Part shown: in pieces, positions 17,089 to 25,998 of the stretch
How the letters are laid out: each line of letters opens with the position of its first letter
Numbering within the stretch: the first letter of the stretch is position 1
From: a virus
Virus record (IMG/VR): IMGVR_UViG_3300025687_000077
Coordinates: 1 to 46,490 of that record
Strand: one strand, 5' to 3'
Length of the DNA stretch: 46,490 nucleotides
Program-made: the position numbers and the translations under genes
Notes under the pieces: generated by a model
Told to the model about the DNA's origin: nothing
What the model saw: only the letters and a program-made list of their open reading frames with translations
Databases searched by the model: none

Positions 17089-20000
17089 ATGGCACGTGCG
17101 CTCTCTGATGCAGCGAGAACCGCCCTCTACTGGCAGGAAGAAGACCAGCATAAAGATGAGTCGAGGCCGCTTCGCTCCTTTAGGGCGGGTATTGAAGGCC
17201 TAAAGGGTAGCTTCAACAACGCAGCGGGTGCCGTCAGTCGACTGGTAGGGGCTAACGACACCGCGCAGTCGTTTGAGAACGACGCTCGTATAAACGCTGC
17301 CCGCGCTGCGGGTATACGTGGGCGAGTGCCGACTTGGCAGGAGGCTGATAGTCTAGGCGACTACGCCAGCTACGCCACTGACATGGTAGCGAGCAACCTA
17401 CCGCTCGCTGCCAGCATGCTGGGGCCGGGTCTAGTTGCGGGTGGTATACGTGGCACGCTAGCTGGCGCCAACGCCCTTCGTGCGGGGCTCTCAGGCGCAG
17501 CTGTTCAGCAGGCGCGTGAGAAAGCTGCGGTCGGCGCTGCCAACAAGGTGGGGTTTGGTGTCTACGGTGGCACCTCCGCCGGTGAGAACTACGGGCGCGT
17601 GCTCAACGACCCGGACGCCGAAGGCACCCCGTGGCAGAAGGCGGCCACTTCACTGGCAGCAGGAGGTGCAAGCGCCTGGCTCGGCATGAAGCCGTTGCAG
17701 GGCGTGCAGGACGCGCTGACGAAGAACGCCGGCTTTGGGCGCACCGTTGGCGCTACCGCCGCGCTCGAGGGTATCACCGAGGCGGGTGAGTCCGTCATCT
17801 CACGCCTCAACAACCGCCTCTACAACAGCAACGTCAACCTGCTCGACGCCGACGCGCGTCGTGAGTACATCGACAGTATGCTGGGCGGCGCTATCGTCGG
17901 CGGTGCCTATGCCGGCGCTGGGTACGGTGCAAACAAGCTGCTGCAGCCCCGCGCACAACCCGAGCCTGAGGTCGACCTTAACCCTAATGGGGCTTACAAC
18001 ATCGACGACATGTACGTCGAATCGCCTCAGGACGACGGCGAGCGCATCGCGCACATCGAGGAGATCCGTAAGCTGCTGCTATCTCCCGGCACTTGGCCGA
18101 ACACCGCCACGCGAAACGCGTTGCGCGACGAGCTAAACCAAGTTGCCAAGCAGATGCGCACCGCGGAGGGCAGGGCGTATGTCGCCGAGCTGTACGGTGG
18201 CACCGGAGACTACGACCCCAACGTAGCCTTCGACACGATATCCCCACGGCATGACGTTGTGCGTCTGGGTCAAGAGGACAACTTGGACGAGGCCCTGGAC
18301 CCACAGGAAGAACTCGACCAGGTCATGTACGACCCCTACGGGGGTGTGGGCGACGAGCAGGACACTCGTGGTGTAGAGTTTCTCGGTAAGGGCCCAGCGA
18401 ATCGTCCCTACATCTTCGACCCTGCCAACAGCGACTACTCTCGCGGCGTTCCTGAGAAGACGATCGAAGCGTATGCACAGGTCGACCCCAGTAGCGACTA
18501 CGACTCTGTGGACGCACGCGCTCTGGCGCAAGCGGAGGGTAAGACCTTCCTGGAGAAGACGCAGGAGATCGTCGGTGCTGACGTCTACCGTAACGTAGAT
18601 GCCTGGCGTGGCCTACAACCGGCCGACGCGAGAGTCGGCGGTGCAGACGCGTTGCCCTTCGATGCCGCAAAAGGAGTTGATCCACAGGCACGCTCACGTG
18701 ACCGGTACCGCAGTACCTTTGCGGATATCGCCGGCGACCTGTTTACAAGGCGCGCAGCCCTACAGGCTGAGCTTGAAGTTGCTCAACGTCAGTCTGACGG
18801 TACCAATAGTGGCCCGGCGGTGCGTGGCCTCGAAGCGGACATCGCGAAGCTCGACGCGCGTATTGAGACGGCGGCTGGCGAGTTCCTTCAGCGTCTGCAC
18901 TTCGTGCGTCGCACCCCGCGCTATGTAGACACAGTATCCGAAGAGCGCGCGTTCGACCTGACGATGTACGAGCTGACCGCAGGTAGCAACGAACGCGGCC
19001 GTATCTTACGCCGCGCCAAGCAGAACCCTGGCATCGTTAAGACGAAAGACGGCAAGCTAAAGATCACCCCGGGTAGTAACCGTTACGTCGAAGGTAGCTT
19101 AAACGGCGAGCGTATATGGATCGACTTGCGTAACCTCACCAGTGCGATGCTGAACAAGCTCACTGATGCTGGTGCGCTACCGCAGCAGACCGAGCGCATG
19201 CCGTCCAACGCTGACGGCAAGACCCGTGACTGGATCGCCCGCCAGCGGCTCATTCAGCGGCTGGCAGCCGCCCTCAACGCCGGGCTGGTGTCGATGCTCA
19301 ACACAGGGGTGAAGTTCGACCTGCGCAATATCCCCTCCGACACGGTGTTCTGGTACGACAAGCAGCGTAATCCGATCACTCTGGCGGAGATCCGCGAGGC
19401 TTACCTTCCCGGTACGAAGAAGGGCGCTGAGTACCTGAACGCGAAGGCCGAACGCGACCGCACAATCGCGCTGATGGAAGCGGCCGGATACGACCCGAGG
19501 CGCATCGCTGAAGTCTACTCGCAGCTGACACCGAACTTCGACCCGAACCCCGCACCGCTGCCGAACATGAACGTGTCCTCGCAGGAAGTGGACGAGGCCG
19601 GTACAAAAGAACTGGGTCGCCCCTACCAGACGTCGCTGATTGAGCAGCGCACGGGGCGTGTGGACGCAGGCAAGCTCAGTCCGCGTGAGCGCTCACAGCT
19701 TCGCGCGGAAGGTGCAAAGCAGCTTGAGCGTATACGCTCCGAGATGGCAGCGGCGGGCTACTCGCCGGCGCACATCAACTACGCGCACAACTTCCTGGCC
19801 GACCGCTACGACTTGAAGAGTGAGAAGCGCCGCGCGGTAGAAGGGCTCAGCGAGGGTGAGAAGAAGATCCTTGAGCGCAACCTGCTCGCGGACAAGGGCA
19901 TCGACTACCTGACGCAGCTGCAGCACACCTGGCAGCAGCGGAAAGTGCACAAGACCGCGCCACCCGCCGAGATGGCGCCGCGTGAAGTGCCTAACGAACA

Positions 20001-23000
20001 GCTCTACAACAAGAACGACGATGTTCAGCGCGACGAGATCTTTGGTGAGGACGCGGACGGTACAGTAGAGACACGTGCCGGACGTGGCGTAGATCCTGAG
20101 CACGCCTACGCGCGGAAGGCGCAGGCGGAGGCAGACGCTCGACGTCGTGAGGAGGAGCTGGCACAGCAGCGGGCGGAAGAGAAACGCCAAGAGCACAAGG
20201 ACTGGGTGGCGAACATGTCCGCGCTGCTGCGGGAGATTGCCTCGCTGATCGGACTGAAGGATGTACGCCTCGTCGGCGTGGAAGAGGCGATCACGATCGT
20301 CAACGAGCGCGCCGACCAAGCTCGACAGCTGGACGCGCTGCGTGTGCTGCGGGCCTCAAAGAGCGCTATGCAGGCTCGTGTCAAGGCGCTGCTGGACGTC
20401 GGCCGCGTGGACGACGCCGTCGCTGCGCTTGACGAGTACGTTGTTGCGCGCAAGCAACACTTCGACGTGAGCGCGGAGCGTCAGGCCCTGGAGCTGCTGT
20501 CGAAGCGTGGTGACCCAACACGCGTGCGTAACATAATCAGCGGGCGCCAGCGCGGGTTCTACGACCGTGCTAGCGGTGCTGTCTACGTGAACCCGTCGCT
20601 GCGCGGAGCCTATGCCACCGCCACCCTCATGCACGAGGTGGGACACGCGGTCATGTACCAGAAGTTCAACGCGCTTAGCGCGAAGGACCAGGCCGCAGTC
20701 CTTGACGAGTACGAACGCTGGCGCGACCTCTATGGCCGTACCACAGTCACCACGGCGAAGATGTCCAAGCAGGCCATCGCGCACGCTATTGAGGCGGCGG
20801 CCTCCGGTAACCTGGCACGCCTTGACGGTCTGACCGCAGACGAACGTCAAGCGGTGCTGAGCTTTAACGAGTGGTTCGCCGACAACGTAGCGAAGTGGGC
20901 CGACACCTCTGCGAAGCCCAAGAGCGTCGTCGAGCGCTTCTTCGCCGACGTCGCCGCCGCTATAAAGGCCTTGCTGCGCAGCTTCAAGCTACGCACCGGA
21001 CAGAACTACGAGGCCACTGGCGCAGTCGCTGACTTTATGGATGCGCTAGTCAACCAGGCTGCAGCGCAGCACGCTGCCTACGAGCAGGAGCGTGTAGCCG
21101 ACGGAGGCTTTGTAGGCCCGCCACCACCCCCCGGCGGTCGTGGTGGTAGTACACCGCCGCCCCCACCCCCCGGTGGTCGTGGCCTTGCCGGCCGGCTGTC
21201 GAACTGGTACAGCCACTTCCGGCGCGGGCAGCAGTCAGTGCTTAGTACCCGTATGGTAGACGAGGTTCGCGCCTTTATTGAAGAGCATGCCACAGCGGCA
21301 GAGAAGCGTGCGCTGTACCGCGCCGCGCGCAGCGAGGTCATGCAGCGCGCGATGACCAAGGCGCTGGGCAGCAGTGCGCGAGCTGTCCTGCAGATACGTA
21401 CCGACCCAAATATGGCCGCCGCGTACCTGTACGCACTCACCCGTCTTGGCGTTATACAGACCGGACCACAGACTACAAATGTAGTCAACGGGATGGAAGG
21501 ACGCCTCAACGACATGTACACACAAGTGTTCGGTGAGCTGTCTGCCGAAGCGCAGTCACAAGCGGTGCTTGATGCTATCGCTGCGGACACCCTACAGCAC
21601 AACAATGACAGCCTGGCGCTACCCGCGGACTTTGTGAACAACCAGCACCGTCGTATGGCACGCGCTATACGCGACAAGGTGATGGGCGCGTACCGTAAGC
21701 TGTACACCCCGGTGTTCGGGCTGCCTGCCGAGCGGCTGAACGACATGGACATACCGGTGATGAGCCAGCTGTCCAACCTACTGTTCAACCCAAGCACGGC
21801 GCGCGGTGTACCCCAAGGCTTTCTGCGTGCGAAGTCGCAGAGACGAGCGGAGTTCGACAAGCGCTACCTTGCCTTGGTGAAGGACTTGGATACGGCACAG
21901 CGTGAAGCGATCGCAGCGGTGTTCAACAACCCGGACCTGCTGCGTACGGCGTCGGAAGACGTCCGCACCAAGCACAAAGCGCTTCGCGCGTTGTTCGACG
22001 ACCTCTACAAGTACCTCGAGGAGGCCGGCGTCACGTTTGAAAAGCGGCAGAACTACACCCCGTGGATGTTCAACGAGGAGTACGTCACCGCCCACATGGA
22101 CGAGTTCGTCGCGCTAGCTTCGAAAGAGCAGTACCAGGGGTACTGGCGGCAGATGAAGGACAAGTGGATCACCGCGCGGCGTGTACCAGCGGACATCACG
22201 CTGGAAGACTTCATTAGGGAGCGCCTGCTTGACCTCACGCGTCCTGAGGGTGTGCAGACAGCCGACACGGAGAGTGGGCACCACAACCCCGGTTTCCGCT
22301 TTATGAACCCTCGTGAGTTGAACTTCCTACAGTCACAGGGTACGGCTGAGGACCGCGTGGAGCTGGCCAAGTTCTTCGAGCCTAGCCTGGACCGTATGCT
22401 TGGTAGCTACATCTCCAGCGCAGTGAAGCGCGCGGAGTTTGCCCGCCGCTTTGGTCTTAACGGTGAGCAGCTCACCAAGATGCTCGACGAGGCCAGAACG
22501 GTCTGGGGCGCCAGCCCGCAAGAACTGGCCTACGCGCAGGCTACCGTGGACTCCGCGCTGGGTATGTACGGTGCGCACACCCGCAAGTGGCTGGAGGATA
22601 ACTTTAAGGATACTGAGCTACCCAAGTACCTCAAGAGTATGTTGGTAGGCGAGGGGGCCGGCACCATCAACCCCAAGCTGCAGAACCACATGGGTTGGAT
22701 CATCACCTACCAGAACTATCGGCTGCTGGCACTCTCCGCCTTCATGAGCTTCACCGACCCCTTCACACTGCTGGCGCGTAACGGTAGCTTCCGTGACACG
22801 TTCGCCTCTGTGCGTGAAGCCGCTAAGACGATGTGGGACGCGAGCAGCGGCGATGCGCAGCAGCTCAACGCGCTGCTGGATACAGTCAACACTATCGACT
22901 ACCACAGCATGCACGAAGAAATCATGCGTGAGTTTGGTCAGCACTTCTCGCCCACGCAGCAGAAGCTCAACGACGTGTTGTTTAAATACAACGGTGTGGA

Positions 23001-23724
23001 GTATCTGACACAGTTTGCTCGTCGTGTCGGCACTATCGGTGCGGAGAAGGCGATCGTCAAGTGGTACGAAGGGCAGTCCGAGAACGACATCCGCAAGCTC
23101 GAGGAGCTGGGTATCGAGGTCGGCGACGTACGTGTAGAGAATGGGCACCTGGTGTTCTTATCACCTGCTGAGTACAAGCAGGCGTCGAAGGCAGAGAAGG
23201 CGCGTAACGACCGGCTTATCGGTGCGGTGCGGCAGTTCGTCGACACGACTACGCTGCGCCCCGACGCCACCAACAGACCCACGTGGATGAACGACCCACA
23301 CGCGGCGCTGGTGACACACCTCAAGACGTTCCCCTTCGTGTTCCACGACAACATTATCAAGCGGCTGGGTAAAGAGGCGCAGCACGGTGACTTCGCCCCG
23401 CTGCTAGCGACAGCTGTCACCTTCATGGCGATCACGCTTTTCGCAGATTGGCTCCGCGACATGGTAAAATATGGCCCAGAAGGAGCTTCGTGGAAGGCCA
23501 ACTGGGGACCGGAAGAATACGTTGCCTATGCTTTCGAGCGTTCGGGGCTGATGGGTCGTGACGAGTTACTGCAAGACGTTCTGGCCCCTGTGCTGCAAGG
23601 TGACGTGGTAAAAGGCGCAGCGGAGGCGTTAGGACCGACAGCCTCGCAGCTGTTGACTATCAGCAGATACGGCCCGTCAGAGCGCGAGCTGCCGCTGCAA
23701 GTACTCTATAGGAACTGGGACTAA
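17089..23724 (+). CDS. Giant internal/ejection protein with zinc-metallopeptidase motif
   Basis: A 2,211-aa protein, the largest in the window. The N-terminal region (residues about 20-290) is Ala/Gly-rich and hydrophobic in places (LPLAASMLGPGLVAGGIRG), as in ejected proteins. An Arg/Glu coiled coil lies near 1005-1045. Residues 1182-1186 read HEVGH, with a likely third ligand Glu at about 1261 in FNEWFADN, the layout of a gluzincin. A double proline tract (PPPPPPGGRG repeated) at about 1343-1366 separates this from a long C-terminal helical part. A hydrophobic segment (LLATAVTFMAITLFADWL) near 2105 may contact membrane. It could act as a polyvalent protein delivered with DNA; peptidase activity is inferred from motif only. 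Confidence 0.75.
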   Translation: MARALSDAARTALYWQEEDQHKDESRPLRSFRAGIEGLKGSFNNAAGAVSRLVGANDTAQSFENDARINAARAAGIRGRVPTWQEADSLGDYASYATDMVASNLPLAASMLGPGLVAGGIRGTLAGANALRAGLSGAAVQQAREKAAVGAANKVGFGVYGGTSAGENYGRVLNDPDAEGTPWQKAATSLAAGGASAWLGMKPLQGVQDALTKNAGFGRTVGATAALEGITEAGESVISRLNNRLYNSNVNLLDADARREYIDSMLGGAIVGGAYAGAGYGANKLLQPRAQPEPEVDLNPNGAYNIDDMYVESPQDDGERIAHIEEIRKLLLSPGTWPNTATRNALRDELNQVAKQMRTAEGRAYVAELYGGTGDYDPNVAFDTISPRHDVVRLGQEDNLDEALDPQEELDQVMYDPYGGVGDEQDTRGVEFLGKGPANRPYIFDPANSDYSRGVPEKTIEAYAQVDPSSDYDSVDARALAQAEGKTFLEKTQEIVGADVYRNVDAWRGLQPADARVGGADALPFDAAKGVDPQARSRDRYRSTFADIAGDLFTRRAALQAELEVAQRQSDGTNSGPAVRGLEADIAKLDARIETAAGEFLQRLHFVRRTPRYVDTVSEERAFDLTMYELTAGSNERGRILRRAKQNPGIVKTKDGKLKITPGSNRYVEGSLNGERIWIDLRNLTSAMLNKLTDAGALPQQTERMPSNADGKTRDWIARQRLIQRLAAALNAGLVSMLNTGVKFDLRNIPSDTVFWYDKQRNPITLAEIREAYLPGTKKGAEYLNAKAERDRTIALMEAAGYDPRRIAEVYSQLTPNFDPNPAPLPNMNVSSQEVDEAGTKELGRPYQTSLIEQRTGRVDAGKLSPRERSQLRAEGAKQLERIRSEMAAAGYSPAHINYAHNFLADRYDLKSEKRRAVEGLSEGEKKILERNLLADKGIDYLTQLQHTWQQRKVHKTAPPAEMAPREVPNEQLYNKNDDVQRDEIFGEDADGTVETRAGRGVDPEHAYARKAQAEADARRREEELAQQRAEEKRQEHKDWVANMSALLREIASLIGLKDVRLVGVEEAITIVNERADQARQLDALRVLRASKSAMQARVKALLDVGRVDDAVAALDEYVVARKQHFDVSAERQALELLSKRGDPTRVRNIISGRQRGFYDRASGAVYVNPSLRGAYATATLMHEVGHAVMYQKFNALSAKDQAAVLDEYERWRDLYGRTTVTTAKMSKQAIAHAIEAAASGNLARLDGLTADERQAVLSFNEWFADNVAKWADTSAKPKSVVERFFADVAAAIKALLRSFKLRTGQNYEATGAVADFMDALVNQAAAQHAAYEQERVADGGFVGPPPPPGGRGGSTPPPPPPGGRGLAGRLSNWYSHFRRGQQSVLSTRMVDEVRAFIEEHATAAEKRALYRAARSEVMQRAMTKALGSSARAVLQIRTDPNMAAAYLYALTRLGVIQTGPQTTNVVNGMEGRLNDMYTQVFGELSAEAQSQAVLDAIAADTLQHNNDSLALPADFVNNQHRRMARAIRDKVMGAYRKLYTPVFGLPAERLNDMDIPVMSQLSNLLFNPSTARGVPQGFLRAKSQRRAEFDKRYLALVKDLDTAQREAIAAVFNNPDLLRTASEDVRTKHKALRALFDDLYKYLEEAGVTFEKRQNYTPWMFNEEYVTAHMDEFVALASKEQYQGYWRQMKDKWITARRVPADITLEDFIRERLLDLTRPEGVQTADTESGHHNPGFRFMNPRELNFLQSQGTAEDRVELAKFFEPSLDRMLGSYISSAVKRAEFARRFGLNGEQLTKMLDEARTVWGASPQELAYAQATVDSALGMYGAHTRKWLEDNFKDTELPKYLKSMLVGEGAGTINPKLQNHMGWIITYQNYRLLALSAFMSFTDPFTLLARNGSFRDTFASVREAAKTMWDASSGDAQQLNALLDTVNTIDYHSMHEEIMREFGQHFSPTQQKLNDVLFKYNGVEYLTQFARRVGTIGAEKAIVKWYEGQSENDIRKLEELGIEVGDVRVENGHLVFLSPAEYKQASKAEKARNDRLIGAVRQFVDTTTLRPDATNRPTWMNDPHAALVTHLKTFPFVFHDNIIKRLGKEAQHGDFAPLLATAVTFMAITLFADWLRDMVKYGPEGASWKANWGPEEYVAYAFERSGLMGRDELLQDVLAPVLQGDVVKGAAEALGPTASQLLTISRYGPSERELPLQVLYRNWD

Positions 23725-23734
23725 GGCAATGGGA

Positions 23735-24460
23735 ATGTCGAAAATTATGAGTGATGCGCTTGCTGCTACCAAGCGTGGTGCACAGTATGCCGGAAGCAAG
23801 ACTAAGGCCGGCGCAAACTACGCTTGGGACAAGACGAAAGCCGGCGCCCAGGGTTTGGGAAACTCAGTTGCTGCAGGTACAGCTGACGCTCGCCATAACT
23901 GGGGGCAGCTAGGTGGTGGTGCAAGCGGTCTGGCCAAAGAGCAGATGGCTGTTGGCGGCGGCGGTCTAGTAGATGGTGCTATGGATCTGGCCAGTCGTCA
24001 CCCTGTACTGACCGGCGCTGCAGGTGCAGGGCTGGCAGCTAGCGGTATGGGCCTGGGTGACGGTGGTGAAGAAGGTCTGGAAGTGGGCGAGCTGGACAAC
24101 GGCCGCCGCTTTGTCACGACTCCACAAGGTACTGTGTACGAAGGGCAGATCAGCGAAGAGGAATTCGAGGCCCTGTACAGCGCCGTTGAGTCGCAGACCA
24201 GCCCATCGGCAGGTGATGTACTGGCTGGTGTTGCGGGTGTTGGGCTGATGGCAGCGAATCCGCTGGCTCGCAAAGCCGGTCGCTATCTAAGCGACGCCAC
24301 ACAACGCGGATACGGAAGGGCTAAGAGCGCGATGGCCGGGGGTGGACCTACCCCATCAGCTCACCCGTTTGGCACACCGGCGGGGAGCGCTACCGCTGGT
24401 ACCTACCGTAATCCTCGGTCGAAAGCAGATGTTGACCCCGCAACAGGGATGTACAGGTAG
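23735..24460 (+). CDS. Gly/Ala-rich virion-associated protein
   Basis: A 241-aa protein. ATG 23735 is preferred to ATG 23729 because AAGG is then 8 rather than 2 bases upstream. The N-terminal part has imperfect repeats of TKAGANYAWDKTKAGAQGLG. The middle contains a hydrophobic glycine-rich stretch (HPVLTGAAGAGLAASGMGLG) and an acidic segment. The C-terminus is basic and low-complexity. No enzymatic motif was recognised. Its place immediately after the giant internal protein suggests another ejected or core protein; a holin-like role seems less likely because only one weak hydrophobic segment is visible. Confidence 0.5.
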   Translation: MSKIMSDALAATKRGAQYAGSKTKAGANYAWDKTKAGAQGLGNSVAAGTADARHNWGQLGGGASGLAKEQMAVGGGGLVDGAMDLASRHPVLTGAAGAGLAASGMGLGDGGEEGLEVGELDNGRRFVTTPQGTVYEGQISEEEFEALYSAVESQTSPSAGDVLAGVAGVGLMAANPLARKAGRYLSDATQRGYGRAKSAMAGGGPTPSAHPFGTPAGSATAGTYRNPRSKADVDPATGMYR

Positions 24461-24469
24461 TTTGTAATA

Positions 24470-24485
24470 GCGACATGGAGGTCGC
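24470..24485 (+). promoter_or_regulatory. CsrA-type hairpin holding the endolysin ribosome binding site
   Basis: GCGAC-AUGGAG-GUCGC is a perfect 5-bp stem with the same AUGGAG hexaloop seen before the capsid gene. ACAUGGAGGU matches ACANGGANGU in full. The SD GGAG is in the loop and the ATG of the endolysin follows one base after the stem. Confidence 0.7.
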
Positions 24486-24486
24486 A

Positions 24487-24852
24487 ATGAGGTACTTCGA
24501 CATTTCCGAGTTCGACTCCCCCGACGCACCGGGGTCGGGGGTCAACATGAACACGCAGTTCCTCCGTATCCTCGACGCCGCGCGCGAAAGTGCCGGCCTC
24601 CCCTTCGCGATAACCAGCGGCTACCGCACCCCAGAGCACAACGAGCGTGTCGGCGGTGTGCGTAACAGCGCACATACGCGTGGGTACGCTGCCGACATTG
24701 TTGCTCGCACTCCGGCCATCGCCATGCGGATTATCACGGCGCTGTACGAGCAGGGGGTGCAGCGTTTCGGGTACTACCATAAACAGGGCTTCGTGCATGC
24801 GGACGTAGATCCCGACAAAGCCGCTCCTGCCTTCTGGGACGATGGAGACTAG
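24487..24852 (+). CDS. Endolysin, peptidase M15 family (D-Ala-D-Ala carboxypeptidase-like)
   Basis: A 121-aa protein. ATG 24487 is used; the ATG at 24475 lies in the ribosome-binding hairpin. The M15A signature is complete: SGYRTPEHNERVGG (44-57), SAHTRGYAAD with zinc ligands His63 and Asp70, and FVHADVD with His104. Enzymes of this family cleave peptidoglycan cross-links or stems from inside the cell at lysis. There is no signal peptide, so access to the wall would need a holin, which was not recognised nearby. The SD is enclosed in a GGA hairpin, which suggests translation is repressed by a CsrA-family protein until late infection. DUF1353 and lipoprotein genes follow. Confidence 0.85.
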   Translation: MRYFDISEFDSPDAPGSGVNMNTQFLRILDAARESAGLPFAITSGYRTPEHNERVGGVRNSAHTRGYAADIVARTPAIAMRIITALYEQGVQRFGYYHKQGFVHADVDPDKAAPAFWDDGD

Positions 24853-24855
24853 GTC

Positions 24856-25275
24856 ATGGGGTACTTTATTGCCGATGAGATTAACATTCACCAGCGTATG
24901 GGCGCAGGCGACGACTGGGTGCTCGACGAGCCTGTCGGCTATGTATCTACCGAGCACTCGCTGTTGATAAGAGCACCCAAAGGCTTTGTAACGGATTTCG
25001 CCTCTGTACCCTGGTTCGCGCGTCGCCTTATACCGCGGACTGGAAAATACAACGGGGCGGCGATTATCCACGACTTCCTGTATCGCTGTACAACCATGCC
25101 TCGTGCGATCTGCGACGATATTTTCCTAGAAGCAATGAAGGATCTGCGTGTTGCCACATGGCGTCGCAACCTCATGTACGCCGGCGTGCGTATTGGCGGC
25201 GGTGCGGCGCGTAACCAAGTTAACCCCAACCTAACCTGCCCGAAGGGCGGGTTTGTAGTGCCGACCTACCCATAA
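24856..25275 (+). CDS. DUF1353 family protein
   Basis: A 139-aa protein with GGAG 8 bases before ATG. The diagnostic segment FVTDFASVPWFARRLIPRTG...AAIIHDFLY (residues about 43-75) matches the DUF1353 family, widespread in tailed phages and usually coded near lysis or late structural genes. The conserved His and Asp residues in HDFLY and TDFASVP could form a metal site, but no activity is established. It begins 3 bases after the endolysin stop, so both are probably on one mRNA. Confidence 0.75.
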   Translation: MGYFIADEINIHQRMGAGDDWVLDEPVGYVSTEHSLLIRAPKGFVTDFASVPWFARRLIPRTGKYNGAAIIHDFLYRCTTMPRAICDDIFLEAMKDLRVATWRRNLMYAGVRIGGGAARNQVNPNLTCPKGGFVVPTYP

Positions 25276-25282
25276 AGGAGTA
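25267..25282 (+). promoter_or_regulatory. Degenerate AUAAAG-loop hairpin before the lipoprotein gene
   Basis: UACCC-AUAAAG-GAGUA has the same loop as the hairpin family on the opposite strand, with four of five stem pairs (one C-A mismatch). It covers the SD AAAGGAG of the lipoprotein gene. It is the only rightward example noticed. Confidence 0.35.
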
Positions 25283-25288
25283 CGCTTT

Positions 25289-25501
25289 ATGAATAAGCTG
25301 TATAACCCGACGACACTGCTGCTCGCAGCTGTCACCGCACTCGCGCTCAGCGGATGTATGGTGACGGACAGGGTAGTGACGGTCGTTGACTACTACTGCG
25401 GCAAACCACAGGTAGAGCGCGAAGCCCTACGTGCGGTGGTCGACGCTCAACTGCTGGCCAAAGGGCACAGCGTAAAAATAACCTGCCGAGGCGACGGTTA
25501 A
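25289..25501 (+). CDS. Small lipoprotein (possible outer spanin-like)
   Basis: A 70-aa protein with SD AAAGGAG. The N-terminus has a short basic start, a hydrophobic stretch (LLLAAVTALAL) and a lipobox LALSGC with Cys23, so it should be lipidated and anchored to a membrane. The mature part is about 48 residues with two more Cys (YYCGK and ITCRG). Its place behind the endolysin suggests a lysis role such as an outer spanin (Rz1 type). However, it lacks the usual proline-rich sequence and no embedded inner spanin was identified, so the function is uncertain. Confidence 0.6.
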   Translation: MNKLYNPTTLLLAAVTALALSGCMVTDRVVTVVDYYCGKPQVEREALRAVVDAQLLAKGHSVKITCRGDG

Positions 25502-25522
25502 AAGGGGGTGATCCATATCTAG

Positions 25523-25550
25523 TACACCGGGGTACCCTCCGGTGTGCTCA
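25523..25550 (+). terminator. Hairpin after the lipoprotein gene
   Basis: ACACCGG and CCGGTGT pair (7 bp) around the loop GGTACCCT just after the lipoprotein stop. There is no T-tract, so it may be an mRNA stabiliser or processing signal rather than a complete terminator. Confidence 0.4.
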
Positions 25551-25581
25551 GATAAAACACCTGACCACAGAGGAAAAAAAT

Positions 25582-25764
25582 ATGCCTAGTCTATGGGATG
25601 CCCTAACCAAAAGTGCTGGCGAACGAGTCGCCGCAAAGATGAATCAGCCGAAGAAGAAAAAAGCGGTTACCAATACACCCGGCGGTGGGATCATGGGGGC
25701 AACGCGTGCTTTGAGTGGACGCAAAGCGCGCTTGGATGAAGCAATCAGACGATCGGGAGGCTGA
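25582..25764 (+). CDS. Small basic protein of unknown function
   Basis: A 60-aa protein with AGAGG before ATG. It is strongly basic (KKKK at residues 24-27) and has a Gly-rich patch (PGGGIMG). There is no signal peptide or membrane segment. It lies at the end of the late region between the lipoprotein and attP. Not recognised; coding potential rests on the SD, the compact spacing and a charge pattern like other small phage proteins. Confidence 0.45.
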   Translation: MPSLWDALTKSAGERVAAKMNQPKKKKAVTNTPGGGIMGATRALSGRKARLDEAIRRSGG

Positions 25765-25765
25765 T

Positions 25766-25804
25766 ATGTCTAAGGGCAAGAGAGGGGGCGGTAAGAAGTG
25801 CTGA
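25766..25804 (+). CDS. 12-residue basic micro-ORF with strong SD
   Basis: ATG at 25766, one base after the stop of the 60-aa gene, preceded by GGGAGG at a 5-base spacing. The peptide is MSKGKRGGGKKC followed by TGA. It is too short to classify. It may be a real micropeptide or the remnant of a longer gene cut by recombination near attP. Confidence 0.3.
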   Translation: MSKGKRGGGKKC

Positions 25805-25830
25805 TTAACCAGCGCTGCTACAGACACCGC

Positions 25831-25862
25831 TCGTTAGGGAGACAAGATCGTCTCCCCAACGA
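25831..25862 (+). terminator. Strong hairpin at the end of the late region
   Basis: A 13-bp stem with a single A-C mismatch: TCGTTAGGGAGAC pairs with GTCTCCCCAACGA around AAGATC. There is no T-tract, so termination is uncertain, but it lies at the end of rightward genes and before attP. The 300 bases from 25805 to 26100 hold no convincing gene; a 62-codon frame from a GTG at 25798 lacks an SD. Confidence 0.45.
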
Positions 25863-25998
25863 TAAGCATCACCGGAAGGCCCCTGCTTCTTCGACTCCTT
25901 CTTCCGATCCACCTGAACCTGAGACCGATACCTCGGTCGTTGAACTGCGCTCTTCGCTGTTCGACTACTTTTCCGTGCGCGCATAACGCCTCCTGGTA

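Noticed and set aside
17735-18136. Alternative frames within the giant internal protein gene
   Set aside because: GC-rich third-position bias produces many open shadows here; none has a ribosome binding site.
25798-25986. 62-codon frame from GTG after the late region
   Set aside because: No SD, overlaps the 12-residue ORF and a strong hairpin, and the product is low-complexity; not supported.
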